DNA from: Amoebidium appalachense
Taxonomy: Eukaryota > Ichthyosporea
Length of the DNA: 64,000 nt
Direction: 5' to 3'
Assembly: GCA_963693365.1 (NCBI GenBank)
Contig: CAVNZM010000006.1
Coordinates: 6,014,001-6,078,000 of the forward strand
The notes beneath the pieces were generated by a model, which worked only from the letters and a program-made list of their open reading frames with translations, was not told the DNA's origin and ran no database searches. Numbering within the stretch: position 1 is the stretch's first letter; each line of letters begins with the position of its first letter. This document shows positions 1-64,000 of the stretch, piece by piece. A program made the position numbers and the translations under genes.

Positions 1-319
1 TTTTCTGCACACTGTGGCCTGACTTCAGTCGTATGACGGTTGAGGTGCACGTGAGTGATAAAGACATTGAGTCAAACGGAGGTAATTCTCCCCCCCCCCC
101 CCCCTCCCCCCCCCCTCCCCCTCCCCCCTTCCCCCCCCCCCCCCCCCCCTCTTCCCCTCCCTTCCTAATCTCTTCACAACCCCCTACCCCCTCCCCTCCC
201 CCCCCCCCTCCCCCTTTTCCCTCTCTCTCTCTCCCTCCCCCCCCTTTCCCGCGCACGTGCCCATCACCACCTTTTTCCCCGGACTCGTAACCTCACTTCC
301 TCCCCCCGCCCCTCCCCCT

Positions 320-362
<43 letters not shown>

Positions 363-681
363 CTCCCTTATGATGCATCAACACCCACCCTCACGCTCCT
401 CCGCCCTCCCCCCCCCCCCCCCCCCCCCCCCCTCTCCTGCACAGTGCACGGTGAATCAATTTTTGGGTTGAGTTTTCTATACGAGGTGAATCGGGTAGAA
501 ACGCGGTACCCGGTGGACAACTTGAGTCTTCCCCTTGAGAATGGTCTCTGCTTATGATTATATATATTATAATTACCTGTCTCTTTGCGCGTGGTTTGTA
601 AAATTTGCATTGTGTTGCCCGTCGTGAATAAAAACTCTATGCCCTTTAGAGACGTTTGGTTAATCCCCCCTCCCCACCTCC

Positions 682-734
<53 letters not shown>

Positions 735-2060
735 ACCACCCCGACACCTCTGCTTCCCCTCCCCCCCCCCCACCCCTCAGCAATAACCCATTCTACCCCC
801 CCCCCCCCCCACACACACACACACACACATACACACGCACACCCCCCCCCCACGGTCACATGTACCCCTCACCACCCCTTTCCTGGTGTAAACACCCCCC
901 CCCCCCCCCCCCTCCCCTCCCCCCACCCGCTCACCACCACCACCATCACCTACGCTGCTCGCCCTTTGGCGCCTTTCGCCTCCGTTTTATTGTGGAGGCA
1001 TAGGAACATTTCTGATTCTGACTGAACTTTTGGTTTGGTTTTCTCTCTTTCTATTTTTTCTACTCCCCCCCCCCCCCCCCCCCCCCTTTCCTCCCCTCCC
1101 CCACCCCACCCATCCACCCACCCACCCACCCATCCTCAGCCCCCCCGTTGTATTATTTTCTCAATTTGCCATTCTTTTTATAGTTTTATGATCCCCCCCC
1201 CACCCACCCACCCACCCACCCACCCACCCACTCCTACCCCTCTTTCCTCTTCCCTCCCCTGTACGATCCCCCCCCCTCCCCCCCCCCCCCCCCCCCCCCG
1301 GCCCCCACCCCCCTCCTTCCTCTTTCCTCCTCCCTCCTCTGCACAATCCCCCCCCCCCCCCCCCCCTCCCCCTTCCCCCCGCGCTCCCTCCGGCTCGGAA
1401 AATGAACTCTCAGGATTCTGTACTGTACTCTTTGTGACTTCGTACTCTGTAACACATTCTAACAACCCCCCCCCCCCCCCCCCCCCCCCCCCCGCCCTCC
1501 ACCCCCTCCCCCTCCCCCCCTTTAACAGAATCAAGTGCAGTTGCCGAAGAATCTACAGCGCTGTTGGCAGGGCGATAGTGTTATCTACCTATGTGATGAC
1601 TATAGAGCCGGGGTAGGTGTGGGCTGGCTATGTTGCGAGACCCGGTCATAGGGCACACACACGCGCACATGTACAGTCACACACGCGCAGGCACATGCAC
1701 ATGTGCACACGCGTGCACACCCACACACACTTACGCGCACGCACCGACACACACACGAACACACACACACACACACACACAAGCACACACACGAACTCAC
1801 GCACAAACACACACACACACACACACACACACCGTGGCATACACCAGCACGACGTACCTTGCACATGCACACACACACAGAAGCACACACAGTGTCACCA
1901 TCACTGCATTCTCAGCATAAACTTACGTGCACACTATTGCACACAAACAACGCCAAGGATGATGAAAAGCACCGCACAATGTCATGATGTAGAAATGTTA
2001 GTCTGTCTGTGGCTCAGCCGTCGGACGGAGCCAAGACTTAGTGGAAGACAGTACTACTAG
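1..2060. repeat. Low-complexity tract: C-runs, CA/GT repeats, C-A junctions
   Basis: Dense homopolymer C, CnAn junctions (about 692-733), ACCC repeats (1090-1130, 1200-1230) and mixed CA/CG repeats (1650-1900). Open frames here are Pro/His/Thr or Gly/Cys/Val artefacts of the repeats. No exon, signal peptide or domain was recognised. Confidence 0.85.
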
Positions 2061-2797
2061 CCTCTGTGAGGTGAAACTTCAAAACTTTTAAATAACTAAG
2101 ATATAAATTGAATTCGAAATTTATGCACACCACACACAGGAACCATGTCGTCGCGTCGTGCTGACATGCTAGTAGCCTACACCATGCACATTATATTTTG
2201 CCTTGTATCATCAAACATTTTCTTGAACATCTTCAGTACGGTTATATTGTAGTGACTCGGAGCTTTTTTTGAGGCCGGAATAATTTTCTCAGCTGCAGAC
2301 CCGTGTCGGAAGGGGGGAGGGGGAGGGGGATTGGGGGAAGTGTGTGTGTGTAGGGAAGGGGGGGGGGGGGGAGGGGAGGGTGGGAGGGGGGGGGGGGGGG
2401 GGGGCTGGGGTCCGGAGGGAGGAAAGGGGAGGGGAAGGGGGAGCTGGGGGCCAATTTTTTTTTTTTTAAAAAAAAAAATACTTTTCTTTTTCTTTTTCTT
2501 TTTCTTTTCTTTTCTTTTTTTTTTTCAAGCACAATATATGTCGGTGCTTGATTAACCGCCGCCGGGCCCCTACGTATGCCCCTTCTTCCTCCCCCCCCCC
2601 CCCCTCCCCCCCCCCCCCCCCCCCCCCCTCCTTCGGCCCTCCCGCCCCCTCGCCTGCAGAGGTTCACTGTCTTCATCCACCATTTTTTTCCCCCACAGAG
2701 TAGTATCCTTATTCAACAATAATATGGGGTAAAGCTTCAGTCACAGTAGTCACCTCAAACTCTGTGTGTGTGCGACACTGTGTGCGTGTGGCACTGT

Positions 2798-2841
<44 letters not shown>

Positions 2842-3213
2842 ACGTGTGTGCGTGTGTGTTTCACAGTGTGTGTGACTGTGTACGTGTGTGTGTGTGGCAC
2901 AGTGCGTGTGTGTGTAGTTCACGTACAAGTCTGTGTGTGTGTGTACTGTGTGTGTGCGTGTGTGTGTGTGCGGAGGGGCAGCGGCCCAGTGTAGTGTTTG
3001 CGGGATCATTGAACTTTATCCAATGCTCCCTCCGGCCAATCCGGAAACACAACATGTGCAGTCCAAATGCATGATATGTACATCATAATAATGCAGACGA
3101 GAGCCACCCCTTAGTAATGGTACCTCAGTACTACACGGCCATGGCCGCTAAAGCCACAGATCTTATAATTACAGACACATTATCTAAGACAACCCCCCCC
3201 AAAAAAAGAAGAA

Positions 3214-3244
<31 letters not shown>

Positions 3245-5669
3245 AGGAACTGCATGCATCATATGAAGTTTCCGGGCATGCGGCCGCGCCGCGCCCCCGG
3301 TCCCGGAGCCCGCCTCCCGGGTTAGGGCCCAGCTGCTGAGGCAGCCAGGCGCTCGGGCTGCCCGTGGATATAATTTCGAACCCTGCTTCCGAAGTTCCCA
3401 GATTAGGCGCACTCGGCCCAGTATGCGGAAAATCAAGCGTCCTTGTCTGCAAAGCTTGATACGGGCCGTATAAGCAGCATATGTATGCGGAACTGTACAA
3501 GCGACCGGTCTCTATCAATCTGATGTAGTAGGTATATTTTCCTATCTGCACCTATGATACCGCAAGCTTACTATCCAAAGTTTCGTGACAGATGCATGTA
3601 AATCACATGTGAATCCTGGTCGATACAGTACTACGGGCCGTGACCATGACATGATCGATATCGGTTTAGTTCTCAGTGACTGGATTCGAATATTCTGGGC
3701 CCCTGCAGCCTGGCAGGGCGCGTGCACGCTCACTCACCGTGGCATGATCATTGTGCATGCCGAGGGCCGAGACTCAATCGCTTGCCATTCATCATCAGTC
3801 AACTTGATGAATTCAGAAGGTGGGTATTACATTTGTTGTAGTGATATAGTATGGTTTCACGGTGTTGTAAGGTATGTGTTGTGTGTTGTGTGGTGCGTTT
3901 GCCGTGTACATAGAGTGTTTCGTATAACCAGCCATGCTATAAGGTTAAGTCAGAGGGCCTAACAGTAGTTACATCAAAACATAGGGCCAGATGGGAGGTG
4001 AGACCTGGGAGGCATTCTGAAGCTTCATATGATGCATCAATACACTTGCCGGATGATAATAAGGCTTAAAGCAACAGAAACAGGTGACATTTGCCTGAAA
4101 AAAGCCAGCGAGAGATATGGGAGGAAATGAATGCTGTTAGTTGAAGAGTGATCATTTCAGTACACAAAACTCACCGGTATCATACCGTAGTACATACAAC
4201 ATAGGCTATGTCCGCATAGTGGTGGCTTCACTGGCACCGCATGGTTCAGGCCAGTCGGAATCACGTTCTCATTTATCGCAACAGCAGGCTACCCACATTC
4301 CGATGTTGCTAAAATTAGCCAGTAATTACTAATTATTCTACGCACATGGCATAACATTATGATGCATGTCGCTGGCGCAAAGTGCATAAATAAACAAAAA
4401 AGAAGCAGGAAAATGTGTTAATATTGCTGAATATTGCTCAGCCAGTTAACGCAGGTTGGCTCGGCTACAAGCCAAAAGACGCACGCTTCTATGAAGGGAG
4501 TCAATTGAACAGTCTTCTCAAGCTTTACCCCCTTCTACATTCCTTGCACATACCAGATTTTTGTCGACGAATCATGTGTGTCTCTTTTATACTCTGTACA
4601 ACTCACGAATACCTGGGTGCAAGGCCCTGTAAAAAATTTCGTGCAGTTGCATTCCCTTGTACATGCAAACGTATATGTGATCTTAAAAAAACCCCTGCGA
4701 ATAACGCTACATTACTTGAAAACAATCTCTTTTTCATTTTCCAGTGAATTAGAAAAGGTTGAAAAAGCATGGCAAAAAAAGGAAAGCAAGTGAAAAAGGC
4801 ATCGACTGGCATCGACATGGTGAGGCATGGGTATGTACTGTCACATTCCAGCGGAGCTGCTTCTCGTGCTTTCCGTGCCTTTCACCTTGTGGCATAATCA
4901 CTGGAAGTTGGGCGACGCTCCCACCGTCCCATGCACCGTCGGCGGGTTTTTTTTCGACACACCGTGTGTCCAGCGCCGCCTGCGATCGTTTCAACATGTG
5001 ACAAGGCGTGAAGCCTTTCGCTCACTACTTACAGCACACGTGAGCACTAAGCTTTTCTTACCTGATTTTGTTTGTGGCACTTTGTTCATTGCAGAAAGAC
5101 AGTCTCTGATGCAAACTGAGGCGGTCTGACAGTTTACTATTACTACTAGCAGAATAGTATTAATATTCCATAGTTTCCTAATTACTTTAGAGACTGCCTC
5201 ATACACAGTGCCTTTTCCCCCGAATGTCTGGGCAACATCAGTTCCTCCCATATCAAAGAGAAGCCCAATTTGAAAAATCTTCGCCACAAGACACGGACAA
5301 GAAAACAACCACCAAAAATTCACTCTGCAGCAGCTTGCAGAAAGAACAAGCATGTTGGTGAAATGTCTTTCGCTCTGAAAGGAGTAGTATATGCTGAGCT
5401 TACTTCACAGTAGAGAGAGCACCTTCTCCTTCCACTTGTTACCTTTAAGTGTCAAACATATGTGCCATAAGCTCAAGGGGTGGGACACTGTCGTGCTTTG
5501 AGAACTTTTCTACTCGTGATTCCTTTTTTTTTTCTACACAACACTCTTCGTCTTTTCGTTAGTATTCATATACTGTCACTCCGTCTGTCTGTCCTACGCA
5601 CATGCAACCCATTCCGTAATTTCCTTTTTCAAGGCCCTTGGCCTCTTTTCTGACGTGGCTTTCTCAGCC
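2061..5669. other. Intergenic region upstream of gene A, no recognised gene
   Basis: Holds G-rich and polyT tracts (2300-2530), a C-tract (2590-2630), GT repeats (2764-2975), a GAAA repeat (3210-3243) and a GC-rich patch (3280-3370). About 3400-5640 is mostly unique sequence. The longest non-repetitive open frame is on the minus strand at 4991-5353 (120 codons); I recognise no family in it and it lacks flanking splice signals that would join it to other exons. It could be decayed coding sequence. No promoter motif for gene A stands out. Confidence 0.6.
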
Positions 5670-27634
<21,965 letters not shown>

Positions 27635-27951
27635 AAGAAAAAGAAGGGAAAAAAAGGAGGGGGGAGGAAGGGGAGAATTTCGAGGACATATGACAAAAAT
27701 GTCAGCGTAGATAAGAGCCTCGTTATTGTGTGTGGGTTGTCGGTATTGGTATCTTTAATTTCGCTGTTAGGCATGTATATAATTTATGTAATAATACTAT
27801 GTGGTCATGGTATGCAATTGGGAAGGTGAGGTGTTAGACTATGTGGTCATGGTATTGGTATGCAATTGGGAAGGTGAGGTGTTGGATGAATATGAGTGTG
27901 GAGTTGATGTGGTAGATGTGCACAACGGATGTCTATTTATAGTTATATGCC
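27635..27951. other. 3' flank of gene A with a short tandem duplication
   Basis: At 27796-27836 and 27838-27884 the same 41-47 bp block occurs twice (ACTATGTGGTCATGGTAT then TGCAATTGGGAAGGTGAGGT), the second with a 6-bp insertion. No canonical AATAAA lies close after the stop codon; where the transcript ends is not clear. Confidence 0.8.
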
Positions 27952-27965
27952 GTGACATGTTGCTG

Positions 27966-28042
27966 TGTGTGTCCGTGTGCGTGTGTGTGTGTGCGTGTGT
28001 GCGCGCGCGCGTGTGTGTGTGTGTGTGCGTGCGTGCGTGCGA

Positions 28043-28101
<59 letters not shown>

Positions 28102-28130
28102 TTCATGCGCGCGTGCGCATGTGTGTTGAA
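27966..28130 (+). repeat. GT/GC microsatellite
   Basis: GT repeat with CG-rich interruptions downstream of gene A. Open frames across it are artefacts. Confidence 0.9.
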
Positions 28131-28557
28131 TTTGTAAAGTTTATAGCTACTTGTTCGTTTCCGTAGGGGAGTGATGATGGGCTGAGCGAAGAAAGTGATA
28201 TATTCGATTGGCTTATGATCAGGAGAGTGCACTGCATGTATCCATAGCATGTCATGCACCGCGAACCGTATTCCGTTTAGGATTTACAAAACGGAGACAG
28301 AAATGCCTAATGTTTCTATGCGATGTGATAAAGTTGTAGGTGGTAAATGTTCATATGTATCTAAGGTCTGTAACACAATACTGATGGAAGAGACTAGGGT
28401 CTGGTGAAATGCAAGAGTTGCCGGCCTGGCATCAGCGGAGTAGTTGATAAATCACCATGTTGTCCACTGTGTGCAGCCATGAAAAGTTCAACGATTGTCC
28501 TTTATATCCATACATCATTGGCCAGCCTGAGGTTGCATTACTGAGGCACCACCAATT

Positions 28558-28682
28558 GCAATCTCATGCTTCAAAAAAAGCGATTTGGAAGGGAGCTCCA
28601 AGAAAGGGGGAGGAGAGGAGGAGGGGGAGGGGAAATAGCTGAGGGAAATACGAGGGTGTATGTGTGTGTGTGTTCTTTTTTG

Positions 28683-28733
<51 letters not shown>

Positions 28734-29058
28734 GAGGGGGCGGGGAGGGAGGAGGTACGGTCAAGGCCAGCATATTTTCTACAAAAAAAAAAAGAGAGAG
28801 AGAGAGAGAGTTGAGACAGCAATCGCATACTTCAAAAAAGCGATTTGGAAGGGAGTTCCGAGAAAGAGGAGGTGAGGAGAAGGGGGAGGGAAATAGCTGA
28901 GGGAAATACGAGGGTGTATGTGCACGTGTGTGCACGTGTGTGTGTGTGTGTTTTGGGGGGGGAGGGGGTGGAAGGGAGAGGGAGGAGGTACGGTCAAGGC
29001 CAGCATATTTTCTACAAAGAGAGAGAGAGAGAGAGAGAGAGTTGAGACCGCAATCGCG
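28558..29058 (+). repeat. Tandem duplication of a 230-260 bp unit
   Basis: Two copies (about 28558-28819 and 28820-29058), each starting CTTCAAAAAAGCGATTTGG, continuing with AAATAGCTGAGGGAAATACG, a GT/G-tract, TACGGTCAAGGCCAGCATAT, and closing with a GA repeat and GTTGAGACNGCAATCGC. The copies differ mainly in repeat length. No coding is evident. Confidence 0.92.
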
Positions 29059-29550
29059 ATAAGTAATGGCAGTTTAATGGCTCCAAATTCCATAATCGTT
29101 TCAAATCCAGCATTGGCCCAAGCCAAATGCAGTACAGTATGCGTCCACGCATAACATACTCCACGCACAACATAACGTCGACGCCGATTTTCAAAAATCT
29201 TAACATACTGACCTCGGTCATTTTTCGGGATTATGTTAGCGCACCAAGGGGTCCTATACATAGTAGGACGAGTAATCGGGTTTATCTGGTCAGTTTAGAC
29301 CCCCTATGTTTAGTATTTCGATCTCTTTCCCAGACAAAACAGTGGTTCGCCGTGATTTCAACGACCGCCCAGGGCCAATGATAGGCGGCGGCCGCACATC
29401 GCATGGTATGCAAAGGACTCATGTGGCCGACTATGTCGATAAACGAGCAGAAACATACGAAGGCCCCAACTAGTTCGAAGCAGTCTTGTATAGCTAGTTT
29501 TTACATCCTAGTCATATAGGCAGGTTGAATGCATATTAAACCCACCGATC

Positions 29551-29920
29551 ATGACCAAGCCAGTAGTCCAGGTGCAGGCATCTGCACTTGGGGCGTTGAA
29601 TAGTGCACTGCACACAGTAAATGAGGCCACAGACAAGTTTCAGGAAACTACCCAAGAAGCCCAAGCAATCATTTCTGAGGGTTTTGTAAACGCAAACAAC
29701 ACAATCAACAACGCAACCACACGTGCAATTGCACAAGCCGAAACGGCAAAAGCACAATTGCGCTCGCACATGGAGAGTTTAGAGAGCCGCAGAACCCCCA
29801 CACGCGCGGAGTCGCTGAGTCTTTTCCGTGTGAGTTACGGTAATGGTTTGGAGCTTGATGAAACCCTGAATACGGATTTGTATGAGGCGAAGGGGGAGGG
29901 GTTGCCTCTTACTCGTGTAG
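29551..29920 (+). CDS. Possible small gene or first exon, Ala/Gln-rich coiled coil
   Basis: From ATG at 29551 an open frame of about 123 codons reads like real protein before it runs into a GT repeat: MTKPVVQVQASALGALNSAL, then a helix rich in Ala, Thr, Asn and Gln (TTQEAQAIISEGF, RAIAQAETAKAQLRSHMESL) with heptad-like spacing, then a polar end (LFRVSYGNGLELDETL). A GTAG|GTGTGT donor at 29921 is possible; without splicing the frame ends at 30102. I do not recognise it and could not find a convincing second exon. It lies inside the inverted-repeat pair at 29134/30862. Confidence 0.45.
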
Positions 29921-30000
29921 GTGTGTGGTGCCAAATTCGTGGTGTGAGAGTAAGGTGTGAGGGAGCAGAAGAACTAGTACGTCCTTGTTTGTATGAGTTG

Positions 30001-30036
<36 letters not shown>

Positions 30037-30349
30037 CTTTTTTGGTTTGGTCCCCTTGAAAATAGTATGTTTTTATTTTTATTTGAATCAAATACTTATT
30101 GATTTCCTCTAACACGTACTGACGTGTTGCCGCACGTGCGACGTTTTAACATCTACTCAGGCGGTCCCTTTTAAGTAAAAAAAAAAAAAAAAAAAAAAAA
30201 GAAAGAAAGAAAGGAGACACCGCCTCAGTAGGTGGTAGTGATTTCCTCTATATTTACTTATTTAGCGGGTTGGGGAGGAGGGGAGGGGGTGGGTGGGGGG
30301 GGGGACTTGATGTACTAAATGCTAGACTTTCAAGTATTGATTTAGATTT

Positions 30350-30353
<4 letters not shown>

Positions 30354-30428
<75 letters not shown>

Positions 30429-30442
30429 CACACACACACACA
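30354..30442 (+). repeat. (CA)n microsatellite in intergenic region
   Basis: CA repeat of about 85 bases, followed by three T-tracts (30471-30531). Confidence 0.92.
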
Positions 30443-30642
30443 CATAGGCTTTCACGCTTTCAGCTTCTTCTTTTTTTTTTTTTTTTCAAAGTTTTTTTTT
30501 TTTTTTTCCCGAATTTCCCTTTTTTTTTTTTTTCACCATCTCAAAAAGGAACTAGTATAAGTATTCTTTGTTTATTCATTCATTTGATCGAATTGTTATT
30601 TGTTTACTACTATATTTATGTCATTTAGCGGTTTGCGGATTC

Positions 30643-30686
30643 CCCCGCCCGATGGAGAGGCCCAGTGTGGCCTCCTGGGCGGGCGG
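30643..30686. other. GC-rich perfect-stem hairpin
   Basis: CCCGCCC at 30643 pairs with GGGCGGG, and an inner GGAG-GGCC region pairs with GGCCTCC around loop CAGTGT. The stem is followed by GGGC repeats and a G-tract to 30752. On either strand it would form a very stable RNA hairpin. Confidence 0.65.
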
Positions 30687-30719
30687 GACCGGATCCGGAG
30701 GGGCGGGCGGGCGGGCGGG

Positions 30720-30753
<34 letters not shown>

Positions 30754-30862
30754 AACATAATCGAGACGGGCTCTGGGAGCCTATTTTTAGATACTAATTA
30801 AAATTTAACATAACGACCTCGACCCTTGTCGGGGCGGTATGTTATGCGTGGACGCATACTGT

Positions 30863-31203
30863 ATGTATGTACACACGTGCACAACGAAACAGCAATGCAA
30901 ACAGCCAGATCATGTATGATAGGTCATTGAATGTTCCTACCTTTTTATTGTTTATGTTCCTACTTTCTTTGTATATTATATTCACTTTTTTTTAATTGTT
31001 TGTATTGCTACTTTTTTTGTATACAGTAAGTGTAGTTCTATGCTAGAACTAATGTAAGTCACAAGTATCACCGAACTCCGTGCGTGACCGTTTCAGCGGC
31101 TGCTTCAGCCGAGCTGTGTTGGAGATAGGTTTGACGATGGAAGCCCCTAGGTACAGGGAGTTTGCTAACATAATCTTCCCCCCCCCCCCCCTCCCCCCCC
31201 CTC

Positions 31204-31236
<33 letters not shown>

Positions 31237-31559
31237 CAAAAAAACAAAGAAAACAAAAACAAATATTTGATAACATAATTTACCCGGAAACACCTAAACC
31301 CCAAAACCTTAATCCTACGTGTGTCTGGGCCAAAAAAGAAAGGGGGGAGGGGGGGGGGGGGGGGGGGGCGGGGTAACTCCTGACGGTTCCCTTAATTTTG
31401 TCGCTTGCAAATGGGGATCGAATCGTTTTCCCCGGATTTCAACTCACCGGATCGTGTTTGGTCCAATCATGTGCGAGGGGACTGCCGTTGTATTGCCCTG
31501 AGTGGCTGTGTTGTCATGATCACATGTACAGTATAGGATGTATTCTATTTATGACTTAA
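30863..31559. other. Intergenic sequence, no gene seen
   Basis: Unique AT-rich sequence, a C-tract followed by A-rich sequence (31178-31262) and a G-tract (31341-31370). No splice-linked coding sequence was found. Confidence 0.6.
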
Positions 31560-32075
31560 GAGACATATCACAAATTTAAATACCCCAAATATATTCATGC
31601 CAAACTTCAATCTAATCATATCCCGGGAATACTCATCTCAAACTTCGATTTCAAGTTCAACATGCAAGATATCACAGATACCCCGGGAACATTCATTTCA
31701 AACTCCAATTTAAACATATCCGGGGAATATTCATTTAAAATTCGATTTATTGAACAACAGATACCCCGGGAATATTCATTTCAAAGGCTCCAATCAAATC
31801 ATCCTGGAAATATTCATTTCAAATTTTCGATGTATTCAACAAGCGAGATATCACAGATACCCCGGGGATATTGATTTCAAACTCTATTTAATCACATCAC
31901 GGAATATTCATTTCAAATTTCGATTTATTCAACAAGCGTGATATCACAGATATACCGGGAACATGCATTTCAAACTTCGATTTATTCAACAAGCGAGATA
32001 TCACAGACACCCGCAGAATACCATTTCAAACCCCAATTTGATCATATCCCGGGAATATCATTTCAATTTTCGATA
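31560..32075 (+). repeat. Degenerate minisatellite with a 45-60 bp unit
   Basis: Recurring block CCCCGGGAATATTCATTTCA followed by CGATTTATTCAACAAGCGAG and ATATCACAGATA, about nine imperfect copies. It lies just beyond the 3' end of gene B. Confidence 0.9.
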
Positions 32076-32424
32076 TACTCTGGACGAAACTATTGAACAT
32101 GTCCCACCCGTTCATTCATGACGGCCCTAAGCCTTGGCAAGTCTGCCTTGGTCGCAGTGATATTGGAGCAATAAACCGAGAAAAAATCACAGTTTAGAAT
32201 CACTGAACTGAGTTGGATATTTGTTAGGTTAAACGCTAATATGACGCCCACGTCCTTCATGCGTTCACATGCTATACAGGCCCAGATTCATACAAACCGG
32301 TGCACGTGGGTTGCCAGTACACACGTACAATGCATGAATTACGGATATAATATATCCAGTGACCTTATTAAACCACAAATCCTGAACCCAATATTATTAT
32401 TAATGCCTGGTAATTCTGACCACT

Positions 32425-63401
<30,977 letters not shown>

Positions 63402-63591
63402 CTGCAAAGGGTTTAAGGAATAATCCAGTCAGCGCCAAGGGCCGATGTAACCAACAAAGCGTAATGGTCGTATGGTCACATATATAGAGATTCGTCGACA
63501 CCTGCTGTATGTTTGCGATTACCCGTTCACCCCCCCTCCTCCTCCCCCCCCCCCCCCCCCCCCCCCCTTACCCCCTATCCCCCCCTCCCCC

Positions 63592-63633
<42 letters not shown>

Positions 63634-64000
63634 AAAAAAAAAAAAAAGCAGGTATGTGCAAAGTACTTTCCATGGTTGGTTTGAACTAATGAATGAAATT
63701 GAATTAAGGGATCCATCGACACACGGTTTACATTGGTGCTCGCTCGTGCTAAAACAATTTCCGTTAACGTATGTGAGCCCTCATGCATGTCATTGTAGCC
63801 CCCATATGCTGAGATTTTTATTCATAAAAAAAGCAAAACAGGCATGTCCTAAAGTATTCAAGCGAACCACAAATCCGGCCCAGTCCTTTCTCCCATCGTA
63901 ATCGGATTCCAATACCCAAATCCAATCGTTTCTCCGACTGTATTCGGATTCCTAATCCCAAGTAAAACTCGTCCTTTCTAAGCAAATAGGATCTCACAAC
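63402..64000. other. Upstream intron of gene B, no coding seen
   Basis: Contains a C-tract joined to an A-tract (63594-63646) and two diverged copies of an ATCGGATTCC block near 63900-63950. The exon ending at 63401 starts in phase 1, so another exon must lie beyond this window. Confidence 0.7.

Larger units (their letters stand above)
29134..30862. mobile_element. Candidate element bounded by 26-bp inverted repeats
   Basis: The 26 bases at 29134-29159 (starting ACAGTATGCGTCCACGCATA) are the exact reverse complement of 30837-30862. The repeat itself contains a near-palindrome, TATGCGTCCACGCATA. The 1.7-kb interval holds the candidate exon at 29551, GT and CA repeats, T-tracts and a GC hairpin. 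No transposase is seen, so it could be a non-autonomous or decayed DNA transposon, or an unrelated pair of binding-site palindromes. Confidence 0.45.

Noticed and set aside
33-1616. Long open frames rich in Pro, His/Thr or Gly
   Set aside because: They are translations of C-, CA- and G-repeats with no domain, splice or start context.
3374-3395. TTCGAACCCTGC resembling a Pol III B box
   Set aside because: No cloverleaf and no A box at a suitable distance on either strand.
3131-3551. Minus-strand 100-123 codon frames
   Set aside because: Composition and lack of splice context do not support a gene; part overlaps a GAAA repeat and a GC-rich patch.
4991-5353. Minus-strand 120-codon frame (contains MGGTDVAQTFGGKGT)
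   Set aside because: Not low-complexity, but no family recognised and no partner exons; kept only as a remark in the intergenic entry.
5655-5669. Upstream start for gene A at 5655
   Set aside because: The codon is GTG; the first in-frame ATG is 5670 and begins a good signal peptide.

Overview
This is nuclear DNA from an intron-rich eukaryote. Evidence: two split genes with GT-AG introns, exons of 44-832 bases, a Pol III-type tRNA gene, and very dense microsatellites. The Ca-binding EGF repeats, a beta-helix-like N-terminus and a repeated CC-type Cys module suggest a protist, alga or early-branching animal lineage. I cannot place the species from the sequence.

Layout. 1-5669: microsatellites, then unique sequence with no recognised gene. 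5670-27634 (+): a 31-exon gene (gene A) that I reassembled by splice phase into one open frame of 6,597 nt, 2,198 aa plus stop. It encodes a single-pass membrane protein: signal peptide, beta-helix-like start, unrecognised ectodomain, 15 EGF-CA domains each on its own phase 1-1 exon with a Thr-rich linker exon between EGF7 and EGF8, four Cys-rich repeats, a beta-sandwich-like region, basic cleavage-like sites, a transmembrane helix and a Ser-rich tail with a duplicated motif. A tRNA-Thr(AGT) gene sits in the intron after EGF3. 27635-32424: convergent intergenic region with a 500-bp tandem duplication, a 26-bp inverted-repeat pair enclosing a possible small coiled-coil coding exon, a GC-rich hairpin and a minisatellite. 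32425-63401 (-): at least 43 exons (gene B) of a STAND ATPase, with NACHT Walker A and B motifs, a helical/winged-helix region and about 20 WD40 repeats. It is best matched to the TEP1 family and is cut off at its 5' end by the window. 63402-64000: no coding seen.

How they relate. Gene A looks like a cell-surface adhesion or receptor-like protein; gene B is intracellular, probably an ATP-driven scaffold. Nothing in the sequence links their functions; they are convergent neighbours.

The most unusual properties are at the DNA level. Intronic C-tracts lie mostly on the sense strand of whichever gene they occupy, often just downstream of 5' splice sites and often followed directly by an A-tract. 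Several introns of gene B carry tandem copies of the neighbouring exon boundary, including its splice site. Foldback elements with inverted repeats occur in introns of both genes.
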